Positions 8,609 through 19,376 are shown, numbered from the stretch's first letter. The stretch: 64,000 nucleotides of DNA from Armatimonadota bacterium (GCA_029907255.1 JARYMF010000006.1:134426-198425); one strand, 5' to 3'. Notes: generated by a model from the letters alone, not told the origin. A program made the numbers and translations.

Positions 8609-10081
8609 TTAGAGCCGATTTCTAGTTAACAGGTCCAGAGTCTGGCTCAAACGACTTATAACTCTTTCGCGACCTAGAACACGCATTGTTTCAAAAAGGC
8701 TAGGGCCCACTGTCCGCCCTGTGACAGCCATGCGAAGCGGATGGATTACCGAACCACCAGACAGACCCATCTCTTCCCCGACCTTTCGCGCCGTTTCTTC
8801 TATCAATTCGGTCGTCCATTCTGGTATCTCACGCATTGCAGGAAGCATTTTGCAGAGCAGTTCTTTTACGTAATCTTGCCGCAGCCATTTTTCAACACCT
8901 TTTTCTTCGTAGCTTAGCTCGCTCATAAAGAAGAAGTCAGCAAATTCGACAATTTGCGCCAAATATTTAAGTCGGTCGCGCACAAGATTAACGACTTCAC
9001 GCAAGTATGCCCCGTCCTCTACCGTAGGATTTTCCGGGAAAAAGCCTGCCTGGCGCAGGAATGGAATGCAAAGGTCTGCAATACGGCCTAGGTCTGCCTT
9101 ACGTATATACTCACCGTTCATCCATTCAAGCTTCTGGATGTCGAAGATTGCTGGGTTTCTAACAATTCCCTCGATGCTAAAGCGCTCAATTAGTTCCGAG
9201 ATTGTATAAAGATCACGGTCCTCGCCCGAAGACCACCCCAGAAGTGCCATATAGTTTACCATAGCCTCCGGAAGGAAACCTTTCTCCCTATATTCTAGGA
9301 AACGCATTGCTCCATGACGTTTACTTAACCTTGTGCGGTCTGGCCCAAGAATCGAAGTTGTATGTGCGAATTGCGGCGGCTCCCACCCAAAAGCTTGATA
9401 CATAAGCACATGCTTTGGCGTACTTGATATCCATTCCTCGCCACGAATAACATGGGTAATGCGCATTTCATGGTCATCTACTACGCTGGCAAAGTGGTAA
9501 GTTGGATATCCATCGGACTTTATAATCACAAAATCATCTAGCAAGCGGTTCTCGAAGGTGATTTCGCCCCTAACCAAGTCTTGGATGGTTGTCTGTCCGG
9601 TGTCGGGAACTCTAAAGCGAATAACTGCCGGGATTCCCTTTTCCAATCTTGCCCTAACCTCATCAGCAGTAAGGGCAGCACAGGCGCGGTCATATCCAGT
9701 AGGCTCTTTTCGAGCTTCTTGTTCTTTTCGCATCTGCTCCAATCGTTCCGGTGTACAAAAGCAGTAATAAGCAGCGCCTTTCTCAAGCAGTTCTTCGGCA
9801 TACCTTTTGTAAATCTCCAATCGCTCAGACTGTACATAGGGCCCATAGGCTCCTCCAACTATTGGCCCCTCATCCCACGCCAAGCCAATCCATCTAAGGC
9901 TTTCGAAAATTTCTTCCTCGGCGCCAGGAACCAACCTGGCCCTGTCCGTATCTTCAATACGAAGCACAAATTTACCGCCGCTATGCCTAGCAAAAAGCCA
10001 GTTAAAGAGCGCCGTCCGAATATTTCCAATGTGAACAAAACCTGTTGGACTTGGTGGGAACCTTACCTTTACTTCTTTCAT
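8609..10081 (-). CDS. gltX: Glutamyl-tRNA synthetase
   Basis: This 490-residue class I aminoacyl-tRNA synthetase charges tRNA(Glu). The HIGH-type motif is in 'PPSPTGFVHIGNIRTALF' and the KMSKS-type motif reads RLSKRHG. The length and C-terminal helical anticodon-binding region are normal for a discriminating or non-discriminating GluRS; which one cannot be read. I place the start at ATG 10079-10081, which shares one base with the TGA stop of the gene before it (TGATG), implying translational coupling to the four-winged-helix protein. A TTG three bases upstream is less likely. Confidence 0.95.
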   Translation of the reverse strand: MKEVKVRFPPSPTGFVHIGNIRTALFNWLFARHSGGKFVLRIEDTDRARLVPGAEEEIFESLRWIGLAWDEGPIVGGAYGPYVQSERLEIYKRYAEELLEKGAAYYCFCTPERLEQMRKEQEARKEPTGYDRACAALTADEVRARLEKGIPAVIRFRVPDTGQTTIQDLVRGEITFENRLLDDFVIIKSDGYPTYHFASVVDDHEMRITHVIRGEEWISSTPKHVLMYQAFGWEPPQFAHTTSILGPDRTRLSKRHGAMRFLEYREKGFLPEAMVNYMALLGWSSGEDRDLYTISELIERFSIEGIVRNPAIFDIQKLEWMNGEYIRKADLGRIADLCIPFLRQAGFFPENPTVEDGAYLREVVNLVRDRLKYLAQIVEFADFFFMSELSYEEKGVEKWLRQDYVKELLCKMLPAMREIPEWTTELIEETARKVGEEMGLSGGSVIHPLRMAVTGRTVGPSLFETMRVLGRERVISRLSQTLDLLTRNRL

Positions 10082-11943
10082 CAATCTTCCTTTCGCACGT
10101 ACTTCCTTTTGGCCTTTTTAAAGCCCTGGTCAACCTTTTTCTCATCAAAGTGCCAGAGCGCCGAATTAGGCTTCTGGTAGAAAGCATAATATGAACTTAG
10201 AATGCTTGCTACCAACCGGCGTGTTGCCCGCCTCACCAAGTTTACCTCTGTAAATAGCGTAACAAACTCTATGCCTTTCCTATGTGCAGGCATAATGCGG
10301 CACATAATCTCGAACGTCGAGACTGGCTCGGCCTCAACCTCCTGCTTCAATCTAAGAAGTTCGGCAACACGGTTTGAAGGGATATGCACGAGCGGGTCAG
10401 TCTTACCTTCATACACATATTTAAACTCGTCGGGTTTATCGGTCTTAATCAACTCGAACACTGCGCCAGATTCGGGCATATCCTCGGAATACCACGGAGC
10501 CATATCGTAGATTAGGCTGGTCTCACGGTTCACCCATATATCCGCTCGCTTGTCTTCACTACAAAGCGTTACCTGTATCAATTTTGGCCCCAAAGGGAAA
10601 AAGGTCTTCGGAATCTGGCATAGTGGGAACGTTCCAAGTTTTAAGTGATGATATTTAAGCACACACCTAGCTGAATCCATGACGGGAAGCTTATCTTGTT
10701 CGGTAATCTCTTCCTCGTCGCCAACATCTTGAACTAGCGGGTTTCTGATTTCGACTGCAAGCGTTCCTTCCAGACCCTCATCGTCCAATTCCACATCAAT
10801 CTTTTCGCCGCTTGATGTTTCGAACGAGTACTTCGGGATTACTAACTCAGGTGGAACAATTTTGACATATTCAGGAATCGTATCCGCCATCCGCCAGCGG
10901 TCGCCGCCAATCCACGCAAATCGAGGGTCAGCACGCATAGCATCACTCAATCCCTCAGCGGCTATTGCATACTCGCGGTCGCGCGGCGAGATTTCAAATA
11001 TCTTCTCAAGAATTGTTTGTATTCTAGCCTCGCCCTCAGCTGATACAATTTCTGCCACCTCATCGAGATCTCTCTCCGAGATAGTCAGTGTGAGCGCTGG
11101 CGGAACTTCCTCCTCAATTTCGGCACGCTCCACCACTTCAGGCGGCGCTTCCTCAATTATTTCCTCCTCAAGCTTATCGGCAAGATCGCGGAGTATTTTC
11201 TCAAAGCCTTCGGTAATCTTTTTAGTCGCCCAGCGCCCATCAGACATCCAAATAAGCATGTCACTTTTCCATAGTTCATTGTAGAACTCGGCCGGGTTTA
11301 GGTCCTCACCAATCGCACGCCAACGGAAGAATGAGATAAGCTTATTGCTGACCGGCACCTTTACGTTATCTACGAACTTTGCAACTTGCGGTGCAATGTC
11401 TTCATCGGTCCAATCAACTTTCGCCGCTACTTTTTCTAGAGAATGAATCTCATCCTCGTTTAACTCGTTATCAAAGACAATATCTTCTTCGAGCTCGGAG
11501 GTTATTTTAAACAGCCATTCACAAAGCCCGTACAAGTTGTCTTCGGTTTTAAAATATTTTTCTTCGTTATTGAGTAGTCTTGGCAGTAGCAGCTCATAGT
11601 AGTCAGCAGGACGTTCGTAAACCTGCGAAAGCTCATTGGCGATATTTTGAATTGACATTGGGCGCCCACACCAAGAGATTATTTCGCGCAACACGCGCTC
11701 CATTGGCCGCTGTTTATCCTCATAGCGCACCTCAAGATCCCACTTGCGCTCAATTTGGGCAAACCTCGGACTTGCAGCCAACACATGCCTGATTAATTTT
11801 GCCGAATATTTATCCTCAAGTGCACCTGCGATGTCAGCAGATCTTACTGGCTCCTTGTAACCAAGCAAAACCACATAAACCTTGTCCTCAAGAAAACGCA
11901 TTGCATCCCGTTCTATTTGGTTTTCAATAGTCGCGTTATTCAA
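10081..11943 (-). CDS. Unknown acidic protein with four winged-helix-like modules
   Basis: I know no named family for this 620-residue protein. The N-terminal half shows four modules of about 60 residues (12-71, 80-147, 185-243, 290-353), each a short helical bundle ending in a beta-wing with a basic/aromatic tag: 'ASPRFAQIERKWDLE', 'NEEKYFKTEDNLYGL', 'SDMLIWMSDGRWATK', 'DPRFAWIGGDRWRMAD'. This resembles the HARE-HTH fold found in RNA polymerase delta and ASXL proteins. A very acidic linker (about 255-290) separates the last module. Residues about 375-600 are beta-rich and the tail is basic (KKAKRKYVRKED). The TTG start overlaps the rimO stop (TTGA) and is preceded by GGAGGT; its own TGA overlaps gltX. 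The coupling suggests a role in translation, transcription or genome maintenance, but this is inference. Confidence 0.7.
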   Translation of the reverse strand: MNNATIENQIERDAMRFLEDKVYVVLLGYKEPVRSADIAGALEDKYSAKLIRHVLAASPRFAQIERKWDLEVRYEDKQRPMERVLREIISWCGRPMSIQNIANELSQVYERPADYYELLLPRLLNNEEKYFKTEDNLYGLCEWLFKITSELEEDIVFDNELNEDEIHSLEKVAAKVDWTDEDIAPQVAKFVDNVKVPVSNKLISFFRWRAIGEDLNPAEFYNELWKSDMLIWMSDGRWATKKITEGFEKILRDLADKLEEEIIEEAPPEVVERAEIEEEVPPALTLTISERDLDEVAEIVSAEGEARIQTILEKIFEISPRDREYAIAAEGLSDAMRADPRFAWIGGDRWRMADTIPEYVKIVPPELVIPKYSFETSSGEKIDVELDDEGLEGTLAVEIRNPLVQDVGDEEEITEQDKLPVMDSARCVLKYHHLKLGTFPLCQIPKTFFPLGPKLIQVTLCSEDKRADIWVNRETSLIYDMAPWYSEDMPESGAVFELIKTDKPDEFKYVYEGKTDPLVHIPSNRVAELLRLKQEVEAEPVSTFEIMCRIMPAHRKGIEFVTLFTEVNLVRRATRRLVASILSSYYAFYQKPNSALWHFDEKKVDQGFKKAKRKYVRKED

Positions 11944-13298
11944 TTCAGTACCTCCATATTATGTTTTCTCCTATTGCTTGCTTTGACTGGACGCGAAAAC
12001 AGATCATACTCACTGCCTTCGATAACTTCTACCTGAATAAATTGCCCAGGCTTTCCCGAGCAATTCTCTATGTAAACAACCCCATCTATTTCAGGCGCAT
12101 CACGATAGGAGCGCCCGACTGCCAGCCGACCGTCATTCTCCTCAACTAGCACTTCAAGCGTTGTCCCCACGAGCATTTGGTGCTTTTCCTTCGATATTTC
12201 TTTCTGCAACAACATCAACCTATGAAGTCGATTGTTCGCAGTTTCTTTGTCTACTTGCTTGTCAAAACTTGCGGCAGGCGTGCCCTCCTCAGGCGAGTAA
12301 ACGAACGCTCCCAGCCTGTCAAACTTAATATCTTGCACGAACGCAAGCAATTCTTCGAAATCCTCATCGGTTTCGCCAGGGAAACCAACAATGAAAGTCG
12401 TCCTTAGTGCAATCTCTGGACATACGCCACGGATGCGCTCAAATAACCTTCGATATGAATCGCCGGTTCCTTGGCGGCCCATTGCTTTAAGGATTCGGTC
12501 TGAACAGTGTTGAAGTGGTACGTCCAAGTATTTGCAGACTTTCTCATTCTGAGCAATTGTTCTTATCAGCTCGTCTGTAATCCTTGTCGGATAGCAGTAG
12601 AGCAAGCGAATCCATCGAATACCATTTAGCCTAGCCAGCTTTCCGACAAGCTTCGCCAAACGAAATTCATTACTGGTGTCGAGGCCATATTTGGTAATGT
12701 CTTGCCCAACTAAATTAAGCTCCTTCACGCCAAGCTTGGCGAGCCCCTCAGCTTCGGCAAGGATATCGTCTTCAGCCCTACTTGCAAAGTTGCCCCTAAT
12801 ATCTGGAATTGCGCAGTATGAGCATCTGTTGTCGCAGCCATCGGCGATTCTTAAATATGCAGTCCACGGCGGCGTCGAAAGTATGCGACATCTTGGTATT
12901 GTCCACCATTTGCCGGGTTGCTTGACTTCGACGACGCGTTCGCCTTCGAGAATTTGCTTTATTATCTCGCCAAACTCGCTCGACCTACCCAAGCCAATAA
13001 CGGCATCAACGTCGGGTAGCTCTTTGGCGAGATCATCGCCATACCGCTGTGCAAGGCATCCAGTGACTATTACAGACCGGCAAGCGCCTTCTGCCTTCCA
13101 ACGGACGGCGTCTAGAACTGCTGTGATGGATTCCTCTTTCGCGCTCTCAATGAAACCGCACGTATTTACAATGAGGACGTCTGCCTGCGACGGGTCGTTC
13201 TCAACTTCGTAGCCCGCCTTATCAGCCTCCCCAAGTATTTCTTCAGCGTCCACGCGGTTCTTTGGGCAACCGAGATTTATTACTCCTATTTTAGCCAT
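11940..13298 (-). CDS. rimO: Ribosomal protein S12 methylthiotransferase RimO
   Basis: This 452-residue radical SAM methylthiotransferase adds a methylthio group to the conserved aspartate of ribosomal protein S12. It starts MAKIGVINLGCPKNRVDAE, the UPF0004 domain with cluster-binding cysteines (C10, then 'VNTCGF' and 'VTGCLAQRYG'). The radical SAM motif is GCDNRCSYCAIP (Cx3Cx2C), and a TRAM domain occupies the last 70 residues. The tail carries GGAGGT and overlaps the next gene by four bases. It starts 14 bases after the ftsK stop, so ftsK, rimO, the winged-helix protein and gltX form one transcription unit. Confidence 0.95.
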   Translation of the reverse strand: MAKIGVINLGCPKNRVDAEEILGEADKAGYEVENDPSQADVLIVNTCGFIESAKEESITAVLDAVRWKAEGACRSVIVTGCLAQRYGDDLAKELPDVDAVIGLGRSSEFGEIIKQILEGERVVEVKQPGKWWTIPRCRILSTPPWTAYLRIADGCDNRCSYCAIPDIRGNFASRAEDDILAEAEGLAKLGVKELNLVGQDITKYGLDTSNEFRLAKLVGKLARLNGIRWIRLLYCYPTRITDELIRTIAQNEKVCKYLDVPLQHCSDRILKAMGRQGTGDSYRRLFERIRGVCPEIALRTTFIVGFPGETDEDFEELLAFVQDIKFDRLGAFVYSPEEGTPAASFDKQVDKETANNRLHRLMLLQKEISKEKHQMLVGTTLEVLVEENDGRLAVGRSYRDAPEIDGVVYIENCSGKPGQFIQVEVIEGSEYDLFSRPVKASNRRKHNMEVLN

Positions 13299-13312
13299 TG
13301 ATTATCTAAAGA

Positions 13313-15523
13313 TTAATTGTCCTCTTCGTCGAAGTTGTTCGTTTCCTCTCCGAAAGTAGCACCGCCTAGCACACGGTCCAAGTCCTCGGCTGTGATTAGC
13401 ACTTCCCTTGGCCTAGCGCCATCGGGCGGGCCAACGATACCTTGGGTTTCCATTGCATCAACAATCCTCGCAGCGCGAGTATAGCCAATCTTGAAACGCC
13501 TTTGAATCATTGATGTTGATGCGTAGCCTTGGGTCACTACCAATCGCACTGCTGGTTCGTAGAATTCGTCTTTTACTCCATCGTCAGCGGCACCAGCAAC
13601 ATCGGTGATTTGAGCTGGCTCCATTGTGTATACTGGCGACCCCTGGTCTTTCAGGAATTTAACAAGCGACTCGATTTCTCTTTCGGTAATCAAACAACCC
13701 TGGATTCTAACAGGCTTGGCAGCATCAATAGGTTTGAATAGCATGTCACCTCTGCCAATAAGTCGTTCCGCACCGCCCATATCGAGGATTGTGCGACTAT
13801 CTACTTGCGAATTAACTGCAAACGCCACCCTGGATGAGATATTCGCTTTAATAGTGCCGGTAACCACATCAACCGAAGGACGCTGAGTAGCTATTACGAG
13901 ATGGATGCCAGTGGCACGGGCAAGCTGTGCTAGGCGACAAATCGCAAACTCTACTTCCGGGCCAGCCTGCATCATTAGGTCGGCAAGCTCGTCAATTATT
14001 AAAACCAAATATGGGAGGCGTTCCTCGGGCTTCACCTTCGCGTTGTATCCGTCAAAGTTCCGCGTACCCATTTGAACAAAGAGGTCATACCTCCGCTCCA
14101 TTTCTTTAAGGGTCGCACGGAGTATCCCTGCCGCCTGCCTAATATCTCTCACAACTGGCGTGCATAAATGTGGAATTCCATCAAATAAGCTGAGTTCAAC
14201 TCGCTTTGGGTCAATTAATATAAACTTAACTTCTTTCGGAGTGGCTCGGAAAAGCAAGCTTGCAATCATTGAGTTAAGGCATACACTTTTCCCAGCATTG
14301 GTAGCGCCAGCAATTAACATATGCGGCATCTTAGCTAAATCGGCAAATTTCGGTTCGCCGGCAATATCTTTGCCCAACGCGAACGTCAGCTTTGAAGGTG
14401 CATTCCAAAACTCCTCATTGTCTATGACTTCTCTAAGCGTAACTATACCGGGATTACTATTCGGCACTTCAACGCCAATCGCTGACTTCCCTGGAATGGG
14501 CGCTTCCACGCGAACATCAATTGCTGCAAGCGCCATTGCAAGGTTATCTGCTAGGCTCACAATTTTGTTGACCTTGATTCCAGGCGCAAGTTGAATCTCA
14601 TACCGCGTTACCGTTGGGCCGTGACAAACTTCGACAACGTCTGCCTCTATTTTGAATTCTTCAAGTGTGCGTTCAATAACATCAATCTTATAGTTAAGCT
14701 CGGATTGAATTCGCTTTGGCGGTGGTGGCGGCTCATTTAATAGGGTGACGGGCGGCAACTGGAACTCAGCATCGCTTTCCTGAGGTGGTCGAGCGGCCGC
14801 AGACTGGCCGTGGTCTATCTTGCCTGTAACAACCGCACCTGTGACAACGTCTGACTTTTCACCATTGACGACCAGCGGCTTTTTAAGAATGGTAAGCACT
14901 TTGGGACGTTCTTTTTTCTCAGAACCGTTGCGCTCTGGCTCGACTGGCCGCCGGACATCAAACCCTCGCAGTTTTCCTCTGCCTGAAAATAGTAGCCGTA
15001 TGCCTGCAACAGGGAGTGCAACTAACATCATAAAAGGCACACCTGTAATCAGCACAAGTGAAATAATCAATACAGCTGTTAGGAAGATGTGACTGCTTAT
15101 GCGCCCAAGTATTAATTCAAGGAGATATCCCATGCCGAGGCCAAGGTATCCACCCCCAAGCTGAACGTCCTGCGGGTCAATTCTCGGTTGGGAGAATAGT
15201 GCTGTCACACTTGCAGTGCGAGCAAATTGCGACCATGTCACAAATACCAAAAAAAGAAGAAAGAAACCAATTAACCTTGTAGTTGTTGTCGAGCGGGGCG
15301 CACCTGTGACAAGAACGCCGCCTGCTATAATGAAGAGAAAGGGCACAACATATGCGCCAAGGCCGACGATCATCCTTGCTCCAACGCCCAGTGCTCCTCC
15401 AAGCAGACCGCTCTGTGGGGCAACGATTCCAACAAAAAGGATGCCGCCGAACGTGATACAGGCAATGCCGGCGATGTCTTGCATTAGGGAATCATTCTGG
15501 ATTTTCCGCCGCGTGCGATTCAT
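13313..15523 (-). CDS. ftsK: DNA translocase FtsK/SpoIIIE
   Basis: This 736-residue septal DNA pump moves chromosome arms through the closing division septum. Residues 1-180 hold four or five transmembrane helices, followed by a short charged/proline-rich linker (185-270), the alpha/beta motor and the gamma winged helix. Walker A is GATNAGKS (406-413), where most relatives have GATGSGKS; Walker B is 'LPYLVLIIDELADLMM'. The gamma domain is the C-terminal 'ASTSMIQRRFKIGYTRAARI' region that reads KOPS/SRS-type sites. A canonical promoter (15545-15573) lies just upstream, and AGAGG is 8 bases before ATG 15523. Confidence 0.95.
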   Translation of the reverse strand: MNRTRRKIQNDSLMQDIAGIACITFGGILFVGIVAPQSGLLGGALGVGARMIVGLGAYVVPFLFIIAGGVLVTGAPRSTTTTRLIGFFLLFLVFVTWSQFARTASVTALFSQPRIDPQDVQLGGGYLGLGMGYLLELILGRISSHIFLTAVLIISLVLITGVPFMMLVALPVAGIRLLFSGRGKLRGFDVRRPVEPERNGSEKKERPKVLTILKKPLVVNGEKSDVVTGAVVTGKIDHGQSAAARPPQESDAEFQLPPVTLLNEPPPPPKRIQSELNYKIDVIERTLEEFKIEADVVEVCHGPTVTRYEIQLAPGIKVNKIVSLADNLAMALAAIDVRVEAPIPGKSAIGVEVPNSNPGIVTLREVIDNEEFWNAPSKLTFALGKDIAGEPKFADLAKMPHMLIAGATNAGKSVCLNSMIASLLFRATPKEVKFILIDPKRVELSLFDGIPHLCTPVVRDIRQAAGILRATLKEMERRYDLFVQMGTRNFDGYNAKVKPEERLPYLVLIIDELADLMMQAGPEVEFAICRLAQLARATGIHLVIATQRPSVDVVTGTIKANISSRVAFAVNSQVDSRTILDMGGAERLIGRGDMLFKPIDAAKPVRIQGCLITEREIESLVKFLKDQGSPVYTMEPAQITDVAGAADDGVKDEFYEPAVRLVVTQGYASTSMIQRRFKIGYTRAARIVDAMETQGIVGPPDGARPREVLITAEDLDRVLGGATFGEETNNFDEEDN

Positions 15524-15544
15524 GGAATCAGCCTCTTGTGGCTA

Positions 15545-15573
15545 AGTATATCAGAGAGAAGCGCACCGGTCAA
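15545..15573 (-). promoter_or_regulatory. Sigma-70-type promoter of ftsK
   Basis: On the minus strand TTGACC (15568-15573) is followed by exactly 17 bases and TATACT (15545-15550). Transcription would start about 15 bases before the ribosome binding site of ftsK, giving a leader of roughly 20 bases. This promoter would drive the ftsK-rimO-unknown-gltX unit. Confidence 0.7.
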
Positions 15574-15647
15574 GAAATGCATTGTTCGCATGCGTGTTTG
15601 AGGTGCTCCAGTTTGTCGCAAAGTGCGAGGACTCGGCTTGATTTAAG

Positions 15648-15692
15648 CGTTGTAAAAAGAAAATCTCCCCCGATGCGACATCGGAGGAGATT
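15648..15692 (-). terminator. Rho-independent terminator of the LuxR-type gene
   Basis: AATCTCC-C-CCGATG and CATCGG-A-GGAGATT form a 13-pair stem with one internal mismatch and a three-base loop (15662-15692). On the minus strand it is followed by TTTCTTTTTA (15652-15661). It lies between the stop of the LuxR-type gene and the ftsK promoter, so it separates these two units. Confidence 0.8.
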
Positions 15693-15765
15693 AACTGTTG
15701 TAGTGCGACACGGCAAAGCTACACTCGCCATTTCGGCACATTACTCCCACCCCACCAATTGGAGC

Positions 15766-15803
15766 AGGTTAGACCGCTTCGGGCGATTATTTCGATCTAA
15801 CCT
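15766..15803 (-). repeat. Inverted repeat spanning the LuxR-type stop codon
   Basis: AGGTTAGA (15766-15773) and TCTAACCT (15796-15803) are perfect 8-base arms with 22 bases between them, enclosing the stop codon at 15787-15789. It has no T-run and lies 73 bases before the real terminator. It may stabilise the mRNA 3' end; function is unproven. Confidence 0.4.
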
Positions 15804-16050
15804 CAGCAGGCTCGAGCGGTATTAGGCCGAGGCTGGTTGCTCTGCGGTAGGCTTGTACTCTGTTGCTTACTTGCAACTTCTCGTAGATGTTTGCGAGGTG
15901 AAAGTCCACTGTTCGCTTGCTCACGTACAGTTCCTCCGCCACCTCTTTACTCGACTTCCCCTCGATTACGAGCGATAGAACCTCAATCTCACGCTTGGTA
16001 AGTCGGATGGTTCTATCTTCTCGAACTTGGGGCATAGTCACAGCCGTCAT
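15787..16050 (-). CDS. Single-domain LuxR/GerE-type HTH regulator
   Basis: This 87-residue protein is almost only a GerE-type DNA-binding domain (residues 17-75): 'LTKREIEVLSLVIEGKSSKE', then 'VSKRTVDFHLANIYEKL' and a dimerisation helix ending 'RRATSLGLI'. There is no receiver or ligand domain. The frame stays open for 42 more codons upstream, but ATG 16050 is preceded by AAAGGAG with a 7-base spacer, so I take the short form. It is similar in size to other stand-alone GerE-like proteins. It is followed by its own terminator and preceded by an 8-base direct repeat that might be an autoregulatory site. Its target is unknown; ftsK is next downstream. Confidence 0.8.
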   Translation of the reverse strand: MTAVTMPQVREDRTIRLTKREIEVLSLVIEGKSSKEVAEELYVSKRTVDFHLANIYEKLQVSNRVQAYRRATSLGLIPLEPAEVRSK

Positions 16051-16146
16051 AGCCCAACTCCTTTCTCGTGTCGCCGCTTCCAAGGAAAGTTCTTCCATAC
16101 TTTTACTGGGATTTGAGAGAAAAAATACCCAAATTGTGTCAAAATG

Positions 16147-16173
16147 CAAACGAAAATTAGTTTGCCAAACGAA
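16147..16173 (-). repeat. Direct repeat upstream of the LuxR-type gene
   Basis: TTCGTTTG occurs twice on the minus strand (16166-16173 and 16147-16154) with a 19-base period, close to two helical turns. The first copy also forms GTTTG-G-CAAAC. It lies about 100 bases before the LuxR-type start, so it is a candidate binding site, but no experiment or family consensus supports this. Confidence 0.25.
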
Positions 16174-16292
16174 CATCAGCGATCTGCCATTTGGCGTTCC
16201 CAGTAATACGAAGCAGAAAATTAAAAAGGCGAAGGATACTTAAGCCCATTTATTGAAGTAATTGCCTAGTGAATACTGAAGGAGGAGAATAC

Positions 16293-17117
16293 ATGAGCAA
16301 CAAGTTGCGCTTGGGAGTGATAGTGGGGCTTGCGAAGGGCGCGGAGGTTGAGATAAAGAAGGTACATGATTTGGGGCTTCCCACTTGTCAGGTATCATGC
16401 TGGAACCCTAATATATATAATGATAACACCCTGAGGGAACTTATGAATGCCTGCGAGAAATACTGCGTTGAAGTGACTTCAGTTTGGGCAGGATATCCTG
16501 GACCGGCAGTTTGGAACTTCATAGATGGTCCTGCAACAATCGGCTTAGTGCCTCCCGAATATCGAAGCATGCGAGTAGATGCCCTGAAGAAAGCCGCCGA
16601 CTTCGCCGCTAAAGCGGGAATTCCCTCTATCACCACACATGCAGGCTTCATACCCGAGAGCCCAAAAGACCCACTGTATGCAGGCACAATCAAAGCGTTA
16701 TCGGAAGTTGTGCAACACTGCAAGCGTGCTGGAATATATTTCTGTTTTGAGACTGGGCAAGAAACGCCTATTACGCTTCTTCGAGCCATCAAGGACATTG
16801 GAACAGACAACCTCGGTGTGAACCTCGACCCCGCCAACCTGCTAATGTATGGAAAAGCCAACCCAATCGACGCACTTGATATTCTTGGCCCGTATATTCG
16901 CGGAGTCCATGCAAAGGACGGGGAGTATCCCACCGATCCTGGAAAACTCGGCATCGAGAAGCCTTTGGGCCAGGGAAGGGTTAACTTCCCAGTGCTCATC
17001 CCGAAGCTGAAGTCGTTTGGATTCTCAGGTGCACTTACAATAGAGCGAGAAATCAGCGGCGAACAACAAATCATTGATATCAAACATGCAATAAAGATAT
17101 TAGAACCTCTCTGTTAA
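16293..17117 (+). CDS. Sugar phosphate isomerase/epimerase-like TIM barrel
   Basis: This 274-residue protein belongs to the xylose-isomerase-like/AP-endonuclease 2 fold. Candidate divalent-metal ligands appear in the usual order: the histidine of 'ITTHAGFIPE', the glutamate of 'YFCFETGQE', the aspartate and nearby residues of 'LGVNLDPANLLMYG', the histidine and aspartate of 'GVHAKDGEYP', and the glutamate of 'ALTIERE'. It is likely cytoplasmic and acts on a keto- or aldo-sugar (possibly a myo-inositol or tagatose-type substrate), which cannot be assigned. ATG 16293 is preferred over GTG 16269 because GGAGGAG lies 5-7 bases before it. hemB follows 38 bases downstream. Confidence 0.8.
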   Translation: MSNKLRLGVIVGLAKGAEVEIKKVHDLGLPTCQVSCWNPNIYNDNTLRELMNACEKYCVEVTSVWAGYPGPAVWNFIDGPATIGLVPPEYRSMRVDALKKAADFAAKAGIPSITTHAGFIPESPKDPLYAGTIKALSEVVQHCKRAGIYFCFETGQETPITLLRAIKDIGTDNLGVNLDPANLLMYGKANPIDALDILGPYIRGVHAKDGEYPTDPGKLGIEKPLGQGRVNFPVLIPKLKSFGFSGALTIEREISGEQQIIDIKHAIKILEPLC

Positions 17118-17149
17118 GGGTTTATAAAAAGTTGGATGAGAGAAGGTAG

Positions 17150-18626
<1,477 letters not shown>

Positions 18627-18637
18627 ATCACCGCCTC

Positions 18638-19360
18638 CTAAAGCGGATTCCTTTCGGGCACGCCAGCTTTTCTTGGATATGCTGGTGGCGTGCTTTGGCC
18701 CTTCCGAACAATCACCAGTGTACGCTGCACGTCGCTGTGTGGAATCACAAGCTCATTTACGATAGGTTTTTCGCCACCTAGAATTCCAATCGCCCTTTGG
18801 GCGTCTTCCACTTCTTCCTCTATATGCGCCCCTTTGTAAGCCACGAATAAGCCGCCAATTCGACAGAAAGGTAGACAAAGCTCTGCCAGCACATTCAACC
18901 GTGCAACAGCTCTCGAAACAACAAAATCAAAGCGCTCCCGATAAGATTGTACCCTTCCAATATCTTCTGCACGCCCATGCACCAGCTCAACATCCTTTAG
19001 CATTATTTTCTCGACAACAACTTCAAGGAAAACAAGCTTTTTCCGAACAGAGTCAAGAAGTGTTAGCTTCAGCTCTGGGCATGCTATCTTTAGTGGTATC
19101 CCTGGGAAACCTGCCCCCGTGCCGACATCTATGAGCGATGAACTATGAGGTATCTCGACGAATTTCAGCAACGCGAGAGAATCAAGGTGGTGCTTTATTG
19201 CTATCTCTTCTGGATTTGTAATGCGGGTGAGATTAAACTTTTTGTTCCATTCCAAAAGAAGAGACGTAAAGATATCAAATGCGTCAAGCTGGTTCTCATC
19301 CAAATGAATCCCCAGCTCCGACGCACCGGACGCCAGAATTCCCCTAAATATTCCGGCCAT
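18638..19360 (-). CDS. rsmG: 16S rRNA m7G527 methyltransferase RsmG (GidB)
   Basis: This 240-residue SAM-dependent methyltransferase acts on 16S rRNA position G527. The family N-terminus 'LLEWNKKFNLTRITNPEE' and 'KHHLDSLA' are followed by the SAM-binding loop 'DVGTGAGFPGIPLKIACP' and 'LLDSVRKKLVFLE'. The C-terminal 'VVSRAVARLNVLAELCLPF' region is also standard. GAGG lies 9 bases before ATG 19360. Unusually, it is not next to mnmG or parA/parB; its neighbours are a secreted hydrolase and an ICMT-like protein. Confidence 0.93.
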   Translation of the reverse strand: MAGIFRGILASGASELGIHLDENQLDAFDIFTSLLLEWNKKFNLTRITNPEEIAIKHHLDSLALLKFVEIPHSSSLIDVGTGAGFPGIPLKIACPELKLTLLDSVRKKLVFLEVVVEKIMLKDVELVHGRAEDIGRVQSYRERFDFVVSRAVARLNVLAELCLPFCRIGGLFVAYKGAHIEEEVEDAQRAIGILGGEKPIVNELVIPHSDVQRTLVIVRKGQSTPPAYPRKAGVPERNPL

Positions 19361-19376
19361 ACTTTAGTGCCTCAAG

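Noticed and set aside
15700..15800. tRNA-like stretch (GGTTAGACC, TTCGATC)
   Set aside because: No acceptor stem or anticodon loop could be formed; the region overlaps the LuxR-type 3' end.
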